64,000 nt of DNA from contig NW_003314262.1 of the NCBI RefSeq assembly GCF_000143415.4, positions 5,800,304 to 5,864,303 on the forward strand, given 5' to 3'. The notes under the pieces were generated by a model. It made no database searches, was not told where the DNA came from, and worked only from the letters and a program-made list of their open reading frames with translations. This stretch comes from Selaginella moellendorffii. Taxonomy: Eukaryota > Streptophyta > Lycopodiopsida > Selaginellales > Selaginellaceae. Each line of letters opens with the position of its first letter. The stretch's first letter is position 1. Below are positions 23,363-34,732 of this stretch, in pieces. The translations under genes and the position numbers were made by a program.

Positions 23363-24375
23363 ATGTCGCAGCAATCGGGAACGCTCGTCAAGTGGACGAG
23401 TGGCTTTGCCATAGCTGAGAAGGTAGAGTAGTCGCCTGCCCATTCGTTTTTCCATGTAGGCAGACATAACGGCTCGGGTAAGGAATACTCTTGAGAAAAA
23501 TATTCACTTCCGATTGTTTTCTTTGTTTCCAGGATTATCTGGAGATCACGAGAGTTTCTGTTCGTGTTCGGATAAAGATGGAGGCTGATGCACATGAACC
23601 AAATTCACTGCGTAAGTACAAATAGGTCCTCATGAAATAGCTGTGAACGGTTTTCCTTTTCTTTACCAGTGGACTCGAATCGGGATCCCTCGGACTTGTT
23701 TTCCACAGCATGCAACGATGTGTTTTTGGATTAGCAGTGGATTGGAGCAAGCTGACACTACGGCCATGGCAACGAGTATGCTTGACAACCAGCCTGGCCT
23801 TGGATATCGTGTCGTCGCAGTTTAACTTCAAACGAATCCTCGGCACCTACACTCACCGGGAAAGCAACTTGAGACTGTCCTAAAGGAGTCGACGGGTCTG
23901 GACGACCATTGTGCTGAGCTCGAGGGCACACTTATCAACGTCTGACCATTACGACTCAAGCAGAGGATACACAAAAGGATCCCGTAGCCACCGATTTGGA
24001 CAAGCACTCGAGCTTTAGTTCCATCAGCACGGACATGGACGAACTTTCAGTTATTTGAGTGGCACCTATCGCAAGTATTCAAGAGGACGTCTCTGTCAGC
24101 AAGACGACTTTCAACGCTGTTGCAATTCTTTTCGAAGATTTTGGAGCAGACTCTGTGACGGACGTTAAGGGAAAGGAGAAACAGCTGCGACAATGAGCTA
24201 AGTCCAATGTAGCAAAAAGGAAGAGATCCGTCTTGTAGGTAACCGCTTCTCTTACACTCGTTTGTTTGCATTAACATCTGCTTATTTGCAAGATGTGATG
24301 GAGAAACTTTTCAGAGCATTTTTGGAGCTAGCCATCGTTCCTGGTATTTCTATGTTTTTCTTACATCTCACAGCG
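23363..24375 (+). pseudogene. Family X copy, left arm
   Basis: A likely first exon 23,363-23,422 reads MSQQSGTLVKWTSGFAIAEK and ends at a GT donor. After a 110-bp intron, 23,533-23,611 reads DYLEITRVSVRVRIKMEADA and HEPNSL, followed by GTAAGT. Later segments are CFWISSGLEQADTTAMATSM (about 23,720), PGKQLETVLKESTGLDDHCA (about 23,865), AEDTQKDPVATDLDKHSSFS (about 23,955) and a hydrophobic QDVMEKLFRAFLELAIV (about 24,290) that runs into the STN7 pseudogene. The first two exons may still be spliced, but the gene as a whole has stops. Seen in at least five places in this window; function unknown. Confidence 0.45.
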
Positions 24376-24376
24376 A

Positions 24377-25712
24377 TGTCTAGTGCCCTAGTCGCGGTAG
24401 CAGGGATGGATTGGATGGATGCATTCCACGGTATTGTGATCGGGGTTGTTGCCTTGCACGGGAGCACTCTGCCCAAATCCAGTTCAGGCTCAGGCCTTCT
24501 TAGACGAAGGTACTTCGTTTTTCTTTACTGAAGTTCTATTGAAGCGAGGTGTTCGTTTCGTCCAGGATGACTTTGTCCTGGAGAAGAACAGTGGAGGAGG
24601 AGCGTTTGGATCCATCCGTCTACAAAGGATCGTTTGCGAAATCCTCAAAAGAAGGTGCGTGGGTTTTGTTCTTTGATTTTTCTCGATGACGGATTTACGA
24701 TGGTTTGCTGATCCCTCTCTTTCTCTCTGGCGTTTCATATATCTTTGGTTCTAGAGAGTCAATCCGAAGGAGGAGTTTTTGCTGGTGTGGCGTTACGAAG
24801 GTGTGGCGCCTCTCGTAAACTTCATGCCTTACAATGTTAGTGAGTTTTCGGTTTCATGCAGAAAATCTCAAATCGCGACAGACAGGTTGAGAAGGCGTTG
24901 AGCTTGAAGACTACACAGCTTGCCAAAGGTGCCGAGCGAGAATTCCAGATGGAGCTATTAAAATGTTTGAGGGAGACTGGGATTCATCTTTCCGACGGTA
25001 AGCTTGTAGATATGTAGTCGTTGCTTCTTAACAGTTGGATGTTTTGCAGAGTCGAAGTCCTTCAAGATTATTGATCTCGGTCGGTGAGGACTTGCTACTT
25101 GGCATCGACTACATTCCGCAAGAGTTCCTACTGGATCCAAGGTCTGAGTTGTAATTTCTTTTCAACTTCGCGTACAGAAAGTTTCCTGACATATTTTCTT
25201 TGTTCAAGGTACGCTGCACCAGAGCTGTACGTTATGAGCACTCAGACTCCCTCCGCTCCATCGCCTGTCACTGCAACAGCACTCTCTCCAGTTCTATGGC
25301 AGGTTTATACCAGTCAATATTTTCTGTGACAGATCACGAACTTTGATCCTTACAGCTAAACCTGCCAGACCGCTACAGCCTCGGATTGATGTTCTTGCAA
25401 ATGGTAAGTCCAGCTGATACATCTATCAATGGCAGGTGTTTTCGAAACTGAGAAGCGATAGTGCTCTCATCCAGTTCAATGAAGCGCATGAATCACGACT
25501 TAGTTGCGTGGAGAAACTTGGTGGACGCTCGGCGAAATCCGGGCGTTCAACGTGGCTTCGAGATTCTGGACGGAGGAGCTGGCTGGGAGCTGCTCCAAGC
25601 GATGATGCAGTTTAAAGGTCGCCAACGTATCAGTGCCTGGCCTGTCCCACAATGTCCTCGGGCACCAGCGACCACAGCTACCATCGGGTTGTCCCTGTCG
25701 AGACGGAAGTAG
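24377..25712 (+). pseudogene. Decayed STN7-like kinase copy (S2, left arm)
   Basis: Begins at the [20 protein letters not shown] segment of the intact gene, fused directly behind family X. It retains DDFVLEKNSGGGAFGS (the P-loop glutamate is lost), an [20 protein letters not shown] exon, and the SALIQFNEAHESRLS to [11 protein letters not shown] exon. The promoter G-box region, the segment after LPKS, the lysine exon, the HRD catalytic exon and the C-terminal exons are missing. Its downstream end is joined at 25,771/25,772 to a truncated copia fragment. Confidence 0.88.
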
Positions 25713-25771
25713 CGTACTCCTAGTTACGTAGACAAGGATTCAATTCAATGTGCATTCTTTCCTTTCTTTCC

Positions 25772-26716
25772 TGATGTAGACTGTGAGATCAAAACATGGG
25801 AAGGCCTTTGATCAAAGTCCACAATCAAACCGCTCGCAGCCAGCTCCAAGTGTAAAGTTTGCTCAGCTTGTTCAAAGTTGAGCAACATCATGCAAATGGT
25901 AGAGACGAAAGAACTAAAAGAAGAATCTTGCATGGCCTCGCAAAGCACCAGAACTTTCTTGCTTTCATTGAATGCCGCTAGACTGCCTTCAAGCTCCATT
26001 CACAGATCTTGCATCTTGGCAAGGAACTCTTCAAAGTTCTTACCTGGATGAAACGGGTCTCACGAACGCAAGTCTCGACCATGCGGGTCTCATGAACGCA
26101 AGTCTCGACCATGCTGATCTTGGAGAGGGAAAGAACAGCATACTTGTGAAAATGAGCCCAGATCTCACAAGCTAAAGGCATCTGCAAGCTTAGAACGAAT
26201 CAATCCTTTTACTCAAGATTCCTTCAATCTCCAGCACAGCTTGTTCCCCAGGATCAAGCTATTGTCGAGCTGATGCAACAGAGGCACGAATTGCCTCTTC
26301 ATCCACGACTTCTCCTTCCACCGAAGTTGAAACTCCAAATGCAGCAGGGGCTCACCACGTATAAGCATCTGCAGTGATCATCGGTGGTGAAACGATTTCC
26401 CAAAGTTCTTCCATCTACAGCACGTGCATCATTTTCTCAGACAAGGTGTTGAACCCTCTCCTCCCATCAAAGGCAGTGACTCCCTGAAGCAAGATCAATC
26501 CAACTTTGCTGCAGCTCATGATGTGAGGCACAAAGAAAGGAGAAGAAAGAATTCAGAAACTGAGCTCCAATACCATGAAAGAAAAGCGGAGCAAGAACGT
26601 ATGGTTGTATATATATACAACTTCAATCAAATAAAAAATCACCAGAGATCTGATCACGATTCGGACTGCTTCTGATATGAATCATCTTGCTTGTCATGTT
26701 CATCATTATTCCTACA
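25772..26716 (-). mobile_element. Truncated copia fragment (left LTR plus gag), left arm
   Basis: On the minus strand this starts with the TGTAGGAATAATGATGAAC LTR end at 26,716 and proceeds through the LTR, primer site and gag, then stops abruptly at TCTACATCA (25,772), where the STN7 pseudogene tail begins. The base pairs just outside the LTR (CGGATTGTAAT) are the same target as the full element at 16,049, so this is a duplicated piece of that insertion and not an independent one. It contains a 29-bp tandem duplication absent from its mirror. Confidence 0.88.
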
Positions 26717-27210
26717 ATTACAATCCGGTTGCCATTCAGTCTTCCTCCCGGGAGAGTAATCGATCTCTCTGCAATCTGAAGCTGTCAAAACAGTGAACAT
26801 TGGACTTGCGGAGGCTTTGGACACTAGATCACCTGTTCGTGGGGAAAAAGATGATCCCGACCCGACCACACGGCCCCATCAAGCTTGCAGCTGGGAATCA
26901 AAACCATGAGCCATTGAGCCACTGCCAAGTGCCAAGGCGCTTACCTTGCGGGAGCTTCTGCTGCTGAGCTCCGCAAAACGGAGGAAAAGGGAGCGATCAA
27001 AACTGCGAGCCAGTGAACCGTAGAATGCGCTTACGTTGCCAGAGGAGCAATCGCGGAATAGTCCAGCCCATGTATCGTATATCGTATATTGGATCGGACT
27101 ATATATAACTGGGATCTTATCCCATATCCCAAAAGAACAGCCGTTGGATGAAACGGTCTAGGTGCTCTTAACAGAGGGTTTGGGGAAAGGGAATTTCTAG
27201 GTTTCCTACC

Positions 27211-28036
27211 ATGGAGCAGGGATTGTTGAGCCCAAATGGTGAGTATGCGCTTGGTGATATCTACAAGGCCTGGGATCTTAGACGCCACTGGATTATATGG
27301 CGCCAGTTCTTGATGAATCTTGTGAATCACTGCTTCACTCTATATGGATTTTATGTAGCTACCATATATTGGCCCCCTCAGTTATCTGCAGAAGTGGGAT
27401 GCCTTGCCTTCATAGTGATCACGTTCTTAACAGGTAAGCTTTTGTGTTTTTTTTCTCTTTTTATTATCTAACAAGAGGTCCCTCCCTCCAGTGCTTCTGT
27501 ATGCCGTCTTTGGTCGAAAGAAACCCGTTACATATGGTTTTCTTGTTGGAGGCATCAGTGGTATCCTTTCCACAATGAGCACAGATCCAAGGGTGGTGAT
27601 CCCACTGGGGCTAATATTTTTCTGTGGATTCTACACTCCGGCAATACACCTGGCTCCTGACGATTGGTACGACGGGGCCAGTTGGTTCGTCATGACCGTG
27701 ATTTTCTCCACAAGGTGTCTGCTTTACATCGGTTCTTGTGTTGTGGCCACGGCTGCTCCACCGCTGGGATGGAAAGCACAAGCCACTGTACTCTTGGGAT
27801 GCAGCGTTGCAATTGTCTACGCCAGTCTGCTTCGTGACTACATGTTGCAGTCTCCAAGTGAAGCTCTAGAACGCTGCCATGGTTTGGCAAGGCCGGATAC
27901 AATTGATAAGGACAAGCGGCATGCCCTGCGACAAGAGAAGGCCATTCAAGCCTTGAGGGAGTTTGCCGAGGCAACAGGGAATACCTTACCAGAAAATCTC
28001 AAGAGCCTCAAGGCACCGAATATTTGTCGCTACTGA
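27211..28036 (+). CDS. Putative multi-pass membrane protein, 255 aa (copy D)
   Basis: Exons 27,211-27,433 and 27,492-28,036 with a 58-bp GT-AG intron; the junction codon is GTG instead of ATG in copies C and F. The protein is very close to copy F, with changes such as LLYAVFGRKK, TPAIHLAPDDWYDGASW and a shortened loop ERCHGLARPDTIDKDKRHAL. The C-terminus ends KAPNICRY rather than KAPE because the stop of the other copies is shifted. About six hydrophobic segments are predicted by eye. It lies in the spacer of the inverted duplication, 3' of the truncated copia fragment. Family and role unknown. Confidence 0.7.
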
Positions 28037-28220
28037 TAGACTTAAAAAGAGTGTAGAGATTCAGTTCCGAGAAAGCCTTCTTTACACGTCCTCTTCAAGT
28101 CCGAGTTTTATTTATTATTTCAGCTAGCGTGGTGGCCAATCAAAAAGCTAGATTTTAGTGTTCTCTGTATACAATCTATTTAAATCTATCGTTAGTGTTG
28201 TAGACATTCAGGTGAAAGTT
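28037..28220 (+). other. 3' flank of copy D
   Basis: Shares TAGACTTAAAAGAGTGTAGAG and CAAGTCCGAGTTTTATTTAT with the 3' flanks of copies C, F and G, so the duplicated unit includes the terminator region. Confidence 0.5.
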
Positions 28221-28990
28221 TGAAACTTTTCAGAGCATTTTGGAGCTAGTCATCGTTCCTTGCAATCTGGTGTTTCTATGTCTTACATCTCACAGGGATA
28301 TAAAAGTTCATGTGGTGGCAGAGGAGCCGAGCAACCAAGTTGACTCATGACGAAACCTTAAACAAATCCTTGTCACCTACAGTCATCGTCACTCGACCTG
28401 GGACCGTATGATTCGACGATCATACAGCCAGATTGTGCTGATTCAACAGGCTCGAGGGAACACTGAAACCAAGAGCACCAGTCAATACCTTTCACAGGCG
28501 TTGGTTCCATGAGGGACGATCACGAGGGCTCAGCATGACCAAACGATCCCGTAGCCAACGATTTTGACAAGCAACTCCCACCAGCAAGAGGCTTACTAGC
28601 TCGGACTTTCCAGAGCTTTTGAGCACGAACTTTTAGTTCTTTGCGTGTCACATATCGCGAGTATTCAAGAGGATATCTGTGGCAGCAAGACTAGGCAGAG
28701 CTGCTGCAATCCTTTTTACTGATTGAAGGTCTATGTTTCTTTTTACATTTCGCTACATTCGACTTACCTCATTGTCGCAGGCTGCGGATTTTGGAGTTCG
28801 CCATATTTGCTGGGGATTGTCCCCTTTCGTAACACAGAGCTTGTCAGTTAGTGAGGATGGTTGTACAAACACTGGTGCATGGATCCGTCTTGGAGGTAAC
28901 CGCTTCTTTTCTTTGTGTTTCTTCGCATCACTGCCTATCCAGGTATTCTCTGATTTGCTCCCCTGCAAACTAGTCTGGAGCTAGTCATTT
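28221..28990 (+). pseudogene. Family X fragment in the spacer
   Basis: The tail of family X (GAAACTTTTCAGAGCATTTTGG at about 28,222) is followed by fragments in opposite and same orientation, including ADFGVRHICWGLSPFVTQSL (about 28,786) and FASLPIQVFSDLLPCK (about 28,921). This is a mosaic of rearranged pieces with no intact frame. Confidence 0.4.
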
Positions 28991-29209
28991 GAAATTTGGT
29001 ATTTCTATGTTCAGTTGGCAGTCGTCCCATGAACTCACTTTCTTTTCTTACATCATGTGGTAGATTTTTTTCGGTGGTACTTATTTAGCAGAGTCAAAAG
29101 GCCGATTATCTTACATAATTTGCAATCATTTATGGCTAATCAAGCTATAAAAGTAACAAATGTGATTCAACAAACGTCATTGTAGTTCTGCTTTAGTTTC
29201 TTGAAGTTG

Positions 29210-29740
29210 AGGCTCTTCAGATTTTAAAGTATTCCCGGTTGCCTCGGCAAACTCCCTCAAAGCTTCAATAGCCTTCTCTTGTCACACCTCAAGCAGCTTG
29301 TTGGCATCCTCTCTTGTCGCCAAACCATCGCAAAAACAATCTACAAGAATTTCATATGGAGACTGCAACCAGCCCCGCATAGACAATTGCAGTGCTTGAT
29401 CCCATGCCTACAATGGCTTGTAATTTCCATCCCAACAGTGGAGTAGTGATGGCCACAACACTAGAACCAATGTAAAGCAACTACCTCATGATAGAGATCA
29501 AGATGAACTTGAGCAAACCAACCCCATCATACCAGTCGTCAGAACCTTTTATTGTAAACAATCCAGAAAATAATATTAACATTAATAGAGGCACGAGTTT
29601 CGGATTTGTGATAATTGTGGAACATATACCACTAGTGCCTCCAATAAGAGTGATAACTTTCTTTCGACCAAAGAGAAGATGGGAAACCCCTAGATGTTTT
29701 GCTGACATAGTCATATGCCCAGAGACCACGAAATCCAGCC
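29210..29740 (-). pseudogene. Decayed copy of the membrane-protein family (copy E)
   Basis: The minus strand at 29,729-29,481 reads HLLFGRKKVITLIGGTSGIC and DDWYDGVGLLKFILISIMR. The C-terminal helix is visible near 29,280-29,210. Exon 1 is reduced and several frames are broken. It is arranged head to head with intact copy F (29,837), sharing the upstream stretch with GTATATCGTATATTGGATCG. Confidence 0.75.
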
Positions 29741-29836
29741 CATGTGGATATGGATACGATCGTATATCGTATATTGGATCGGACTGTATATAACTGGGCC
29801 AAAAGAACAGCCGTTGGAATTTCTAGGTTTCCTACC

Positions 29837-30660
29837 ATGGAGCAGGGATTGTTGAGCCCAAATGGTGAGTATGCGCTTGGTGATATCTACAAGGCCTGGG
29901 ATCTTAGACGCCACTGGATTATATGGCGCCAGTTCTTGATGAATCTTGTGAATCACTGCTTCACTCTATATGGATTTTATGTAGCTACCATATATTGGCC
30001 CCCTCAGTTATCTGCAGAAGTGGGATGCCTTGCCTTCATAGTGATCACGTTCTTCACAAGTAAGCTTTTGTGTTTTTTCTCTTTTTCTTATCTAACAAGA
30101 GTTCTCCCCCTCCAGTGCTTCTGTATCTCCTCTTTGGTCGAAAGAAACCCGTTACATATGGTTTTCTTGTTGGAGGCATCAGTGGTATCCTTTCCACAAT
30201 GAGCACAGATCCAAGGGTGGTGATCCCACTGGGGCTAATATTTTTCTGTGGATTCTACACTCCGGCAATGCAACTGGCTCCTGACGATTGGTACGACGGG
30301 GCCAGTTGCTTCGTCATGACCGTGATCTTCACCACAAGGTGTCTGCTGTACATCGGTCCTTGTGTTGTGGCCGCGGCTGCTCCACCGCTGGGATGGAAAG
30401 CACAAGCCACTCTACTCTTGGGGTGCAGCGCTGCAATTGTCTACGCCAGCCTGCTTCATGACTACATGCTGCAGTCTCCAAGTGAAGCTCTAGAAGGCTG
30501 CTGCGATGGTTTGGCAAGGCTGCAACCAGTGGATACAGTTGATAAGGACAAGCGGCATGCCGTGCGGCAAGAGAAGGCCATTCAAGCCTTGAGGGAGTTT
30601 GCCGAGGCAACAGGGAATACTTTACCAGAAAATCTCAAGAGCCTCAAGGCACCGGAGTGA
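29837..30660 (+). CDS. Putative multi-pass membrane protein, 255 aa (copy F)
   Basis: Exons 29,837-30,059 and 30,116-30,660 with a 56-bp GT-AG intron; A|TG at the junction gives Met75. It has about six hydrophobic segments, a conserved FGRKKPV loop, a PDDWYDGAS segment and a charged C-terminal helix ending LPENLKSLKAPE. It matches copy C closely over the whole length, including LARLQPVDTVDKDKRHAV, so C and F are the youngest pair by protein. It also reads through the intron in one frame, but the spliced form matches the paralogues. Function unknown. Confidence 0.72.
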
Positions 30661-31038
30661 ATATTAATATTTAGACTTGAAGAGTGTAGAGATTCTGTGC
30701 ATCGCTGCTTGCCTAAAACGCTCTTCAAGTCCGAGTTTTATTTATTATAACATAAATGTTTCAGCTAAATCAAAAAGCTAGATTTTAGTTTCTCCACAAT
30801 CTATTTAAGTCTATCGTTAGACATTCAGTGAAAGTTCGAAACATTTCAGAGCATTTTGGAGCTAGTCATCGTTTCCTTGCAATGTGGTGTTTCTATGTCT
30901 TACATCTCACAGGGATATAAAAGTTCATGTACAGTTGAGCTGAGGAGCCGAGCAACCAAGTTGACTCATGACGAAACCTTAAACGAATCCTTGTCACCTA
31001 CAGTCATCGTCAACTAGCTCGGAAGCTCGACTTGGGAC
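30661..31038. other. 3' flank of copy F and a short family X tail
   Basis: The flank repeats that of copies C, D and G to about 30,830, then a family X tail remnant to about 31,035. The right arm of the inverted duplication begins at 31,039. Confidence 0.45.
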
Positions 31039-31130
31039 CAAGTCCAATGTTCACTGTTTTGACAGCTTCAGATTGCAGAGAGATCGATTACTCTCCCGGG
31101 AGGAAGACTGAATGGCAACCGGATTGTAAT

Positions 31131-32046
31131 TGTAGGAATAATGATGAACATGACAAGCAAGATGATTCATATCAGAAGCAGTCCGAATCGTGATCAGATC
31201 TCTGGTGATTTTTTATTTGATTGAAGTTGTATATATATACAACCATACGTTCTTGCTCCGCTTTTCTTTCATGGTATTGGAGCTCAGTTTCTGAATTCTT
31301 TCTTCTCCTTTCTTTGTGCCTCACATCATGAGCTGCAGCAAAGTTGGATTGATCTTGCTTCAGGGAGTCACTGCCTTTGATGGGAGGAGAGGGTTCAACA
31401 CCTTGTCTGAGAAAATGATGCGCGTGCTGCAGATGGAAGAACTTTGGGAAATCGTTTCACCACCGATGATCACTGCAGATGCTTATACGTGGTGAGCCCC
31501 TGCTGCATTTGGAGTTTCAACTTCGGTGGAAGGAGAAGTCGTGGATGAAGAGGCAATTCGTGCCTCTGTTGCATCAGCTCGACAATAGCTTGATCCTGGG
31601 GAACAAGCTGTGCTGGAGATTGAAGGAATCTTGAGTAAAAGGATTGATTCTTTCTAAGCTTGCAGATGCCTTTAGCTTGTGAGATCTGGGCTCATTTTCA
31701 CAAGTATGCTGTTCTTTCCCTCTCCAAGATCAGCATGGTCGAGACTTGCGTTCGTGAGACCCGTTTTCATCCAGGTAAGAACTTTGAAGAGTTCCTTGCC
31801 AAGATGCAAGATCTGTGAATGGAGCTTGAAGGCAGTCTAGCGGCATTCAATGAAAGCAAGAAAGTTCTGGTGCTTTGCGAGGCCATGCAAGATTCTTCTT
31901 TTAGTTCTTTCGTCTCTACCATTTGCATGATGTTGCTCAACTTTGAACAAGCTGAGCAAACTTTACACTTGGAGCTGGCTGCGAGCGGTTTGATTGTGGA
32001 CTTTGATCAAAGGCCTTCCCATGTTTTGATCTCACAGTCTACATCA
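31131..32046 (+). mobile_element. Truncated copia fragment (left LTR plus gag), right arm
   Basis: Mirror of 25,772-26,716. It starts TGTAGGAATAATGATGAAC after the target CGGATTGTAAT, has a primer site TGGTATTGGAGC at the end of the LTR, and stops at TCTACATCA|GGAAAG. An 84-codon gag frame survives (31,819-32,073). Confidence 0.88.
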
Positions 32047-32105
32047 GGAAAGAAAGGAAAGAATGCACATTGAATTGAATCCTTGTCTACGTAACTAGGA
32101 GTACG

Positions 32106-33441
32106 CTACTTCCGTCTCGACAGGGACAACCCGATGGTAGCTGTGGTCGCTGGTGCCCGAGGACATTGTGGGACAGGCCAGGCACTGATACGTTGGCGAC
32201 CTTTAAACTGCATCATCGCTTGGAGCAGCTCCCAGCCAGCTCCTCCGTCCAGAATCTCGAAGCCACGTTGAACGCCCGGATTTCGCCGAGCGTCCACCAA
32301 GTTTCTCCACGCAACTAAGTCGTGATTCATGCGCTTCATTGAACTGGATGAGAGCACTATCGCTTCTCAGTTTCGAAAACACCTGCCATTGATAGATGTA
32401 TCAGCTGGACTTACCATTTGCAAGAACATCAATCCGAGGCTGTAGCGGTCTGGCAGGTTTAGCTGTAAGGATCAAAGTTCGTGATCTGTCACAGAAAATA
32501 TTGACTGGTATAAACCTGCCATAGAACTGGAGAGAGTGCTGTTGCAGTGACAGGCGATGGAGCGGAGGGAGTCTGAGTGCTCATAACGTACAGCTCTGGT
32601 GCAGCGTACCTTGAACAAAGAAAATATGTCAGGAAACTTTCTGTACGCGAAGTTGAAAAGAAATTACAACTCAGACCTTGGATCCAGTAGGAACTCTTGC
32701 GGAATGTAGTCGATGCCAAGTAGCAAGTCCTCACCGACCGAGATCAATAATCTTGAAGGACTTCGACTCTGCAAAACATCCAACTGTTAAGAAGCAACGA
32801 CTACATATCTACAAGCTTACCGTCGGAAAGATGAATCCCAGTCTCCCTCAAACATTTTAATAGCTCCATCTGGAATTCTCGCTCGGCACCTTTGGCAAGC
32901 TGTGTAGTCTTCAAGCTCAACGCCTTCTCAACCTGTCTGTCGCGATTTGAGATTTTCTGCATGAAACCGAAAACTCACTAACATTGTAAGGCATGAAGTT
33001 TACGAGAGGCGCCACACCTTCGTAACGCCACACCAGCAAAAACTCCTCCTTCGGATTGACTCTCTAGAACCAAAGATATATGAAACGCCAGAGAGAAAGA
33101 GAGGGATCAGCAAACCATCGTAAATCCGTCATCGAGAAAAATCAAAGAACAAAACCCACGCACCTTCTTTTGAGGATTTCGCAAACGATCCTTTGTAGAC
33201 GGATGGATCCAAACGCTCCTCCTCCACTGTTCTTCTCCAGGACAAAGTCATCCTGGACGAAACGAACACCTCGCTTCAATAGAACTTCAGTAAAGAAAAA
33301 CGAAGTACCTTCGTCTAAGAAGGCCTGAGCCTGAACTGGATTTGGGCAGAGTGCTCCCGTGCAAGGCAACAACCCCGATCACAATACCGTGGAATGCATC
33401 CATCCAATCCATCCCTGCTACCGCGACTAGGGCACTAGACA
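32106..33441 (-). pseudogene. Decayed STN7-like kinase copy (S3, right arm)
   Basis: Mirror image of S2 with all mirrored translated frames identical where compared. It shares the same deletions (no HRD exon, no lysine exon, no C-terminal exons), so the loss happened before the inverted duplication. Confidence 0.88.
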
Positions 33442-33442
33442 T

Positions 33443-34455
33443 CGCTGTGAGATGTAAGAAAAACATAGAAATACCAGGAACGATGGCTAGCTCCAAAAAT
33501 GCTCTGAAAAGTTTCTCCATCACATCTTGCAAATAAGCAGATGTTAATGCAAACAAACGAGTGTAAGAGAAGCGGTTACCTACAAGACGGATCTCTTCCT
33601 TTTTGCTACATTGGACTTAGCTCATTGTCGCAGCTGTTTCTCCTTTCCCTTAACGTCCGTCACAGAGTCTGCTCCAAAATCTTCGAAAAGAATTGCAACA
33701 GCGTTGAAAGTCGTCTTGCTGACAGAGACGTCCTCTTGAATACTTGCGATAGGTGCCACTCAAATAACTGAAAGTTCGTCCATGTCCGTGCTGATGGAAC
33801 TAAAGCTCGAGTGCTTGTCCAAATCGGTGGCTACGGGATCCTTTTGTGTATCCTCTGCTTGAGTCGTAATGGTCAGACGTTGATAAGTGTGCCCTCGAGC
33901 TCAGCACAATGGTCGTCCAGACCCGTCGACTCCTTTAGGACAGTCTCAAGTTGCTTTCCCGGTGAGTGTAGGTGCCGAGGATTCGTTTGAAGTTAAACTG
34001 CGACGACACGATATCCAAGGCCAGGCTGGTTGTCAAGCATACTCGTTGCCATGGCCGTAGTGTCAGCTTGCTCCAATCCACTGCTAATCCAAAAACACAT
34101 CGTTGCATGCTGTGGAAAACAAGTCCGAGGGATCCCGATTCGAGTCCACTGGTAAAGAAAAGGAAAACCGTTCACAGCTATTTCATGAGGACCTATTTGT
34201 ACTTACGCAGTGAATTTGGTTCATGTGCATCAGCCTCCATCTTTATCCGAACACGAACAGAAACTCTCGTGATCTCCAGATAATCCTGGAAACAAAGAAA
34301 ACAATCGGAAGTGAATATTTTTCTCAAGAGTATTCCTTACCCGAGCCGTTATGTCTGCCTACATGGAAAAACGAATGGGCAGGCGACTACTCTACCTTCT
34401 CAGCTATGGCAAAGCCACTCGTCCACTTGACGAGCGTTCCCGATTGCTGCGACAT
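33443..34455 (-). pseudogene. Family X copy, right arm
   Basis: Mirror of 23,363-24,375, starting MSQQSGTLVKWTSGFAIAEK at 34,455. Frames compared are identical between arms, so it has the same interruptions. Confidence 0.45.
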
Positions 34456-34732
34456 GGACAGCAGAATGGGATAAGTAAAAACTATCCTGTAGCTTATCCA
34501 TCTCCATCCGAGCTTTGACAGTTACTTGGTTTCCTCCGATTCATTTCAACAGTTTGGCCACGTTACAGAACCGATTCATGCGAGATCTTACGTGGCAGTG
34601 TGCGTCAAGACTTCGTTCGTTTTATTCTCGCGTGAACTCTACGGGACGCGTAGAGTTCCAAAAAAACGACAAGCTCTACATTCTGTAGAGAAAAAAAGTG
34701 TGACGCAAGTGAGCTGAGAAGTAAGCATGATG

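Larger units (their letters stand above)
21081..26808 (+). repeat. Left arm of large inverted duplication
   Basis: Paired with 36,659-31,039. From about 21,900 to 26,000 every mirrored landmark has coordinates summing to 57,818, so there is no net length change across more than 4 kb. Translated mirrored frames are identical or differ by one or two residues. Length differences occur near 21,150-21,300, and a 29-bp tandem duplication sits at about 26,060-26,110 in this arm only. Confidence 0.95.
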
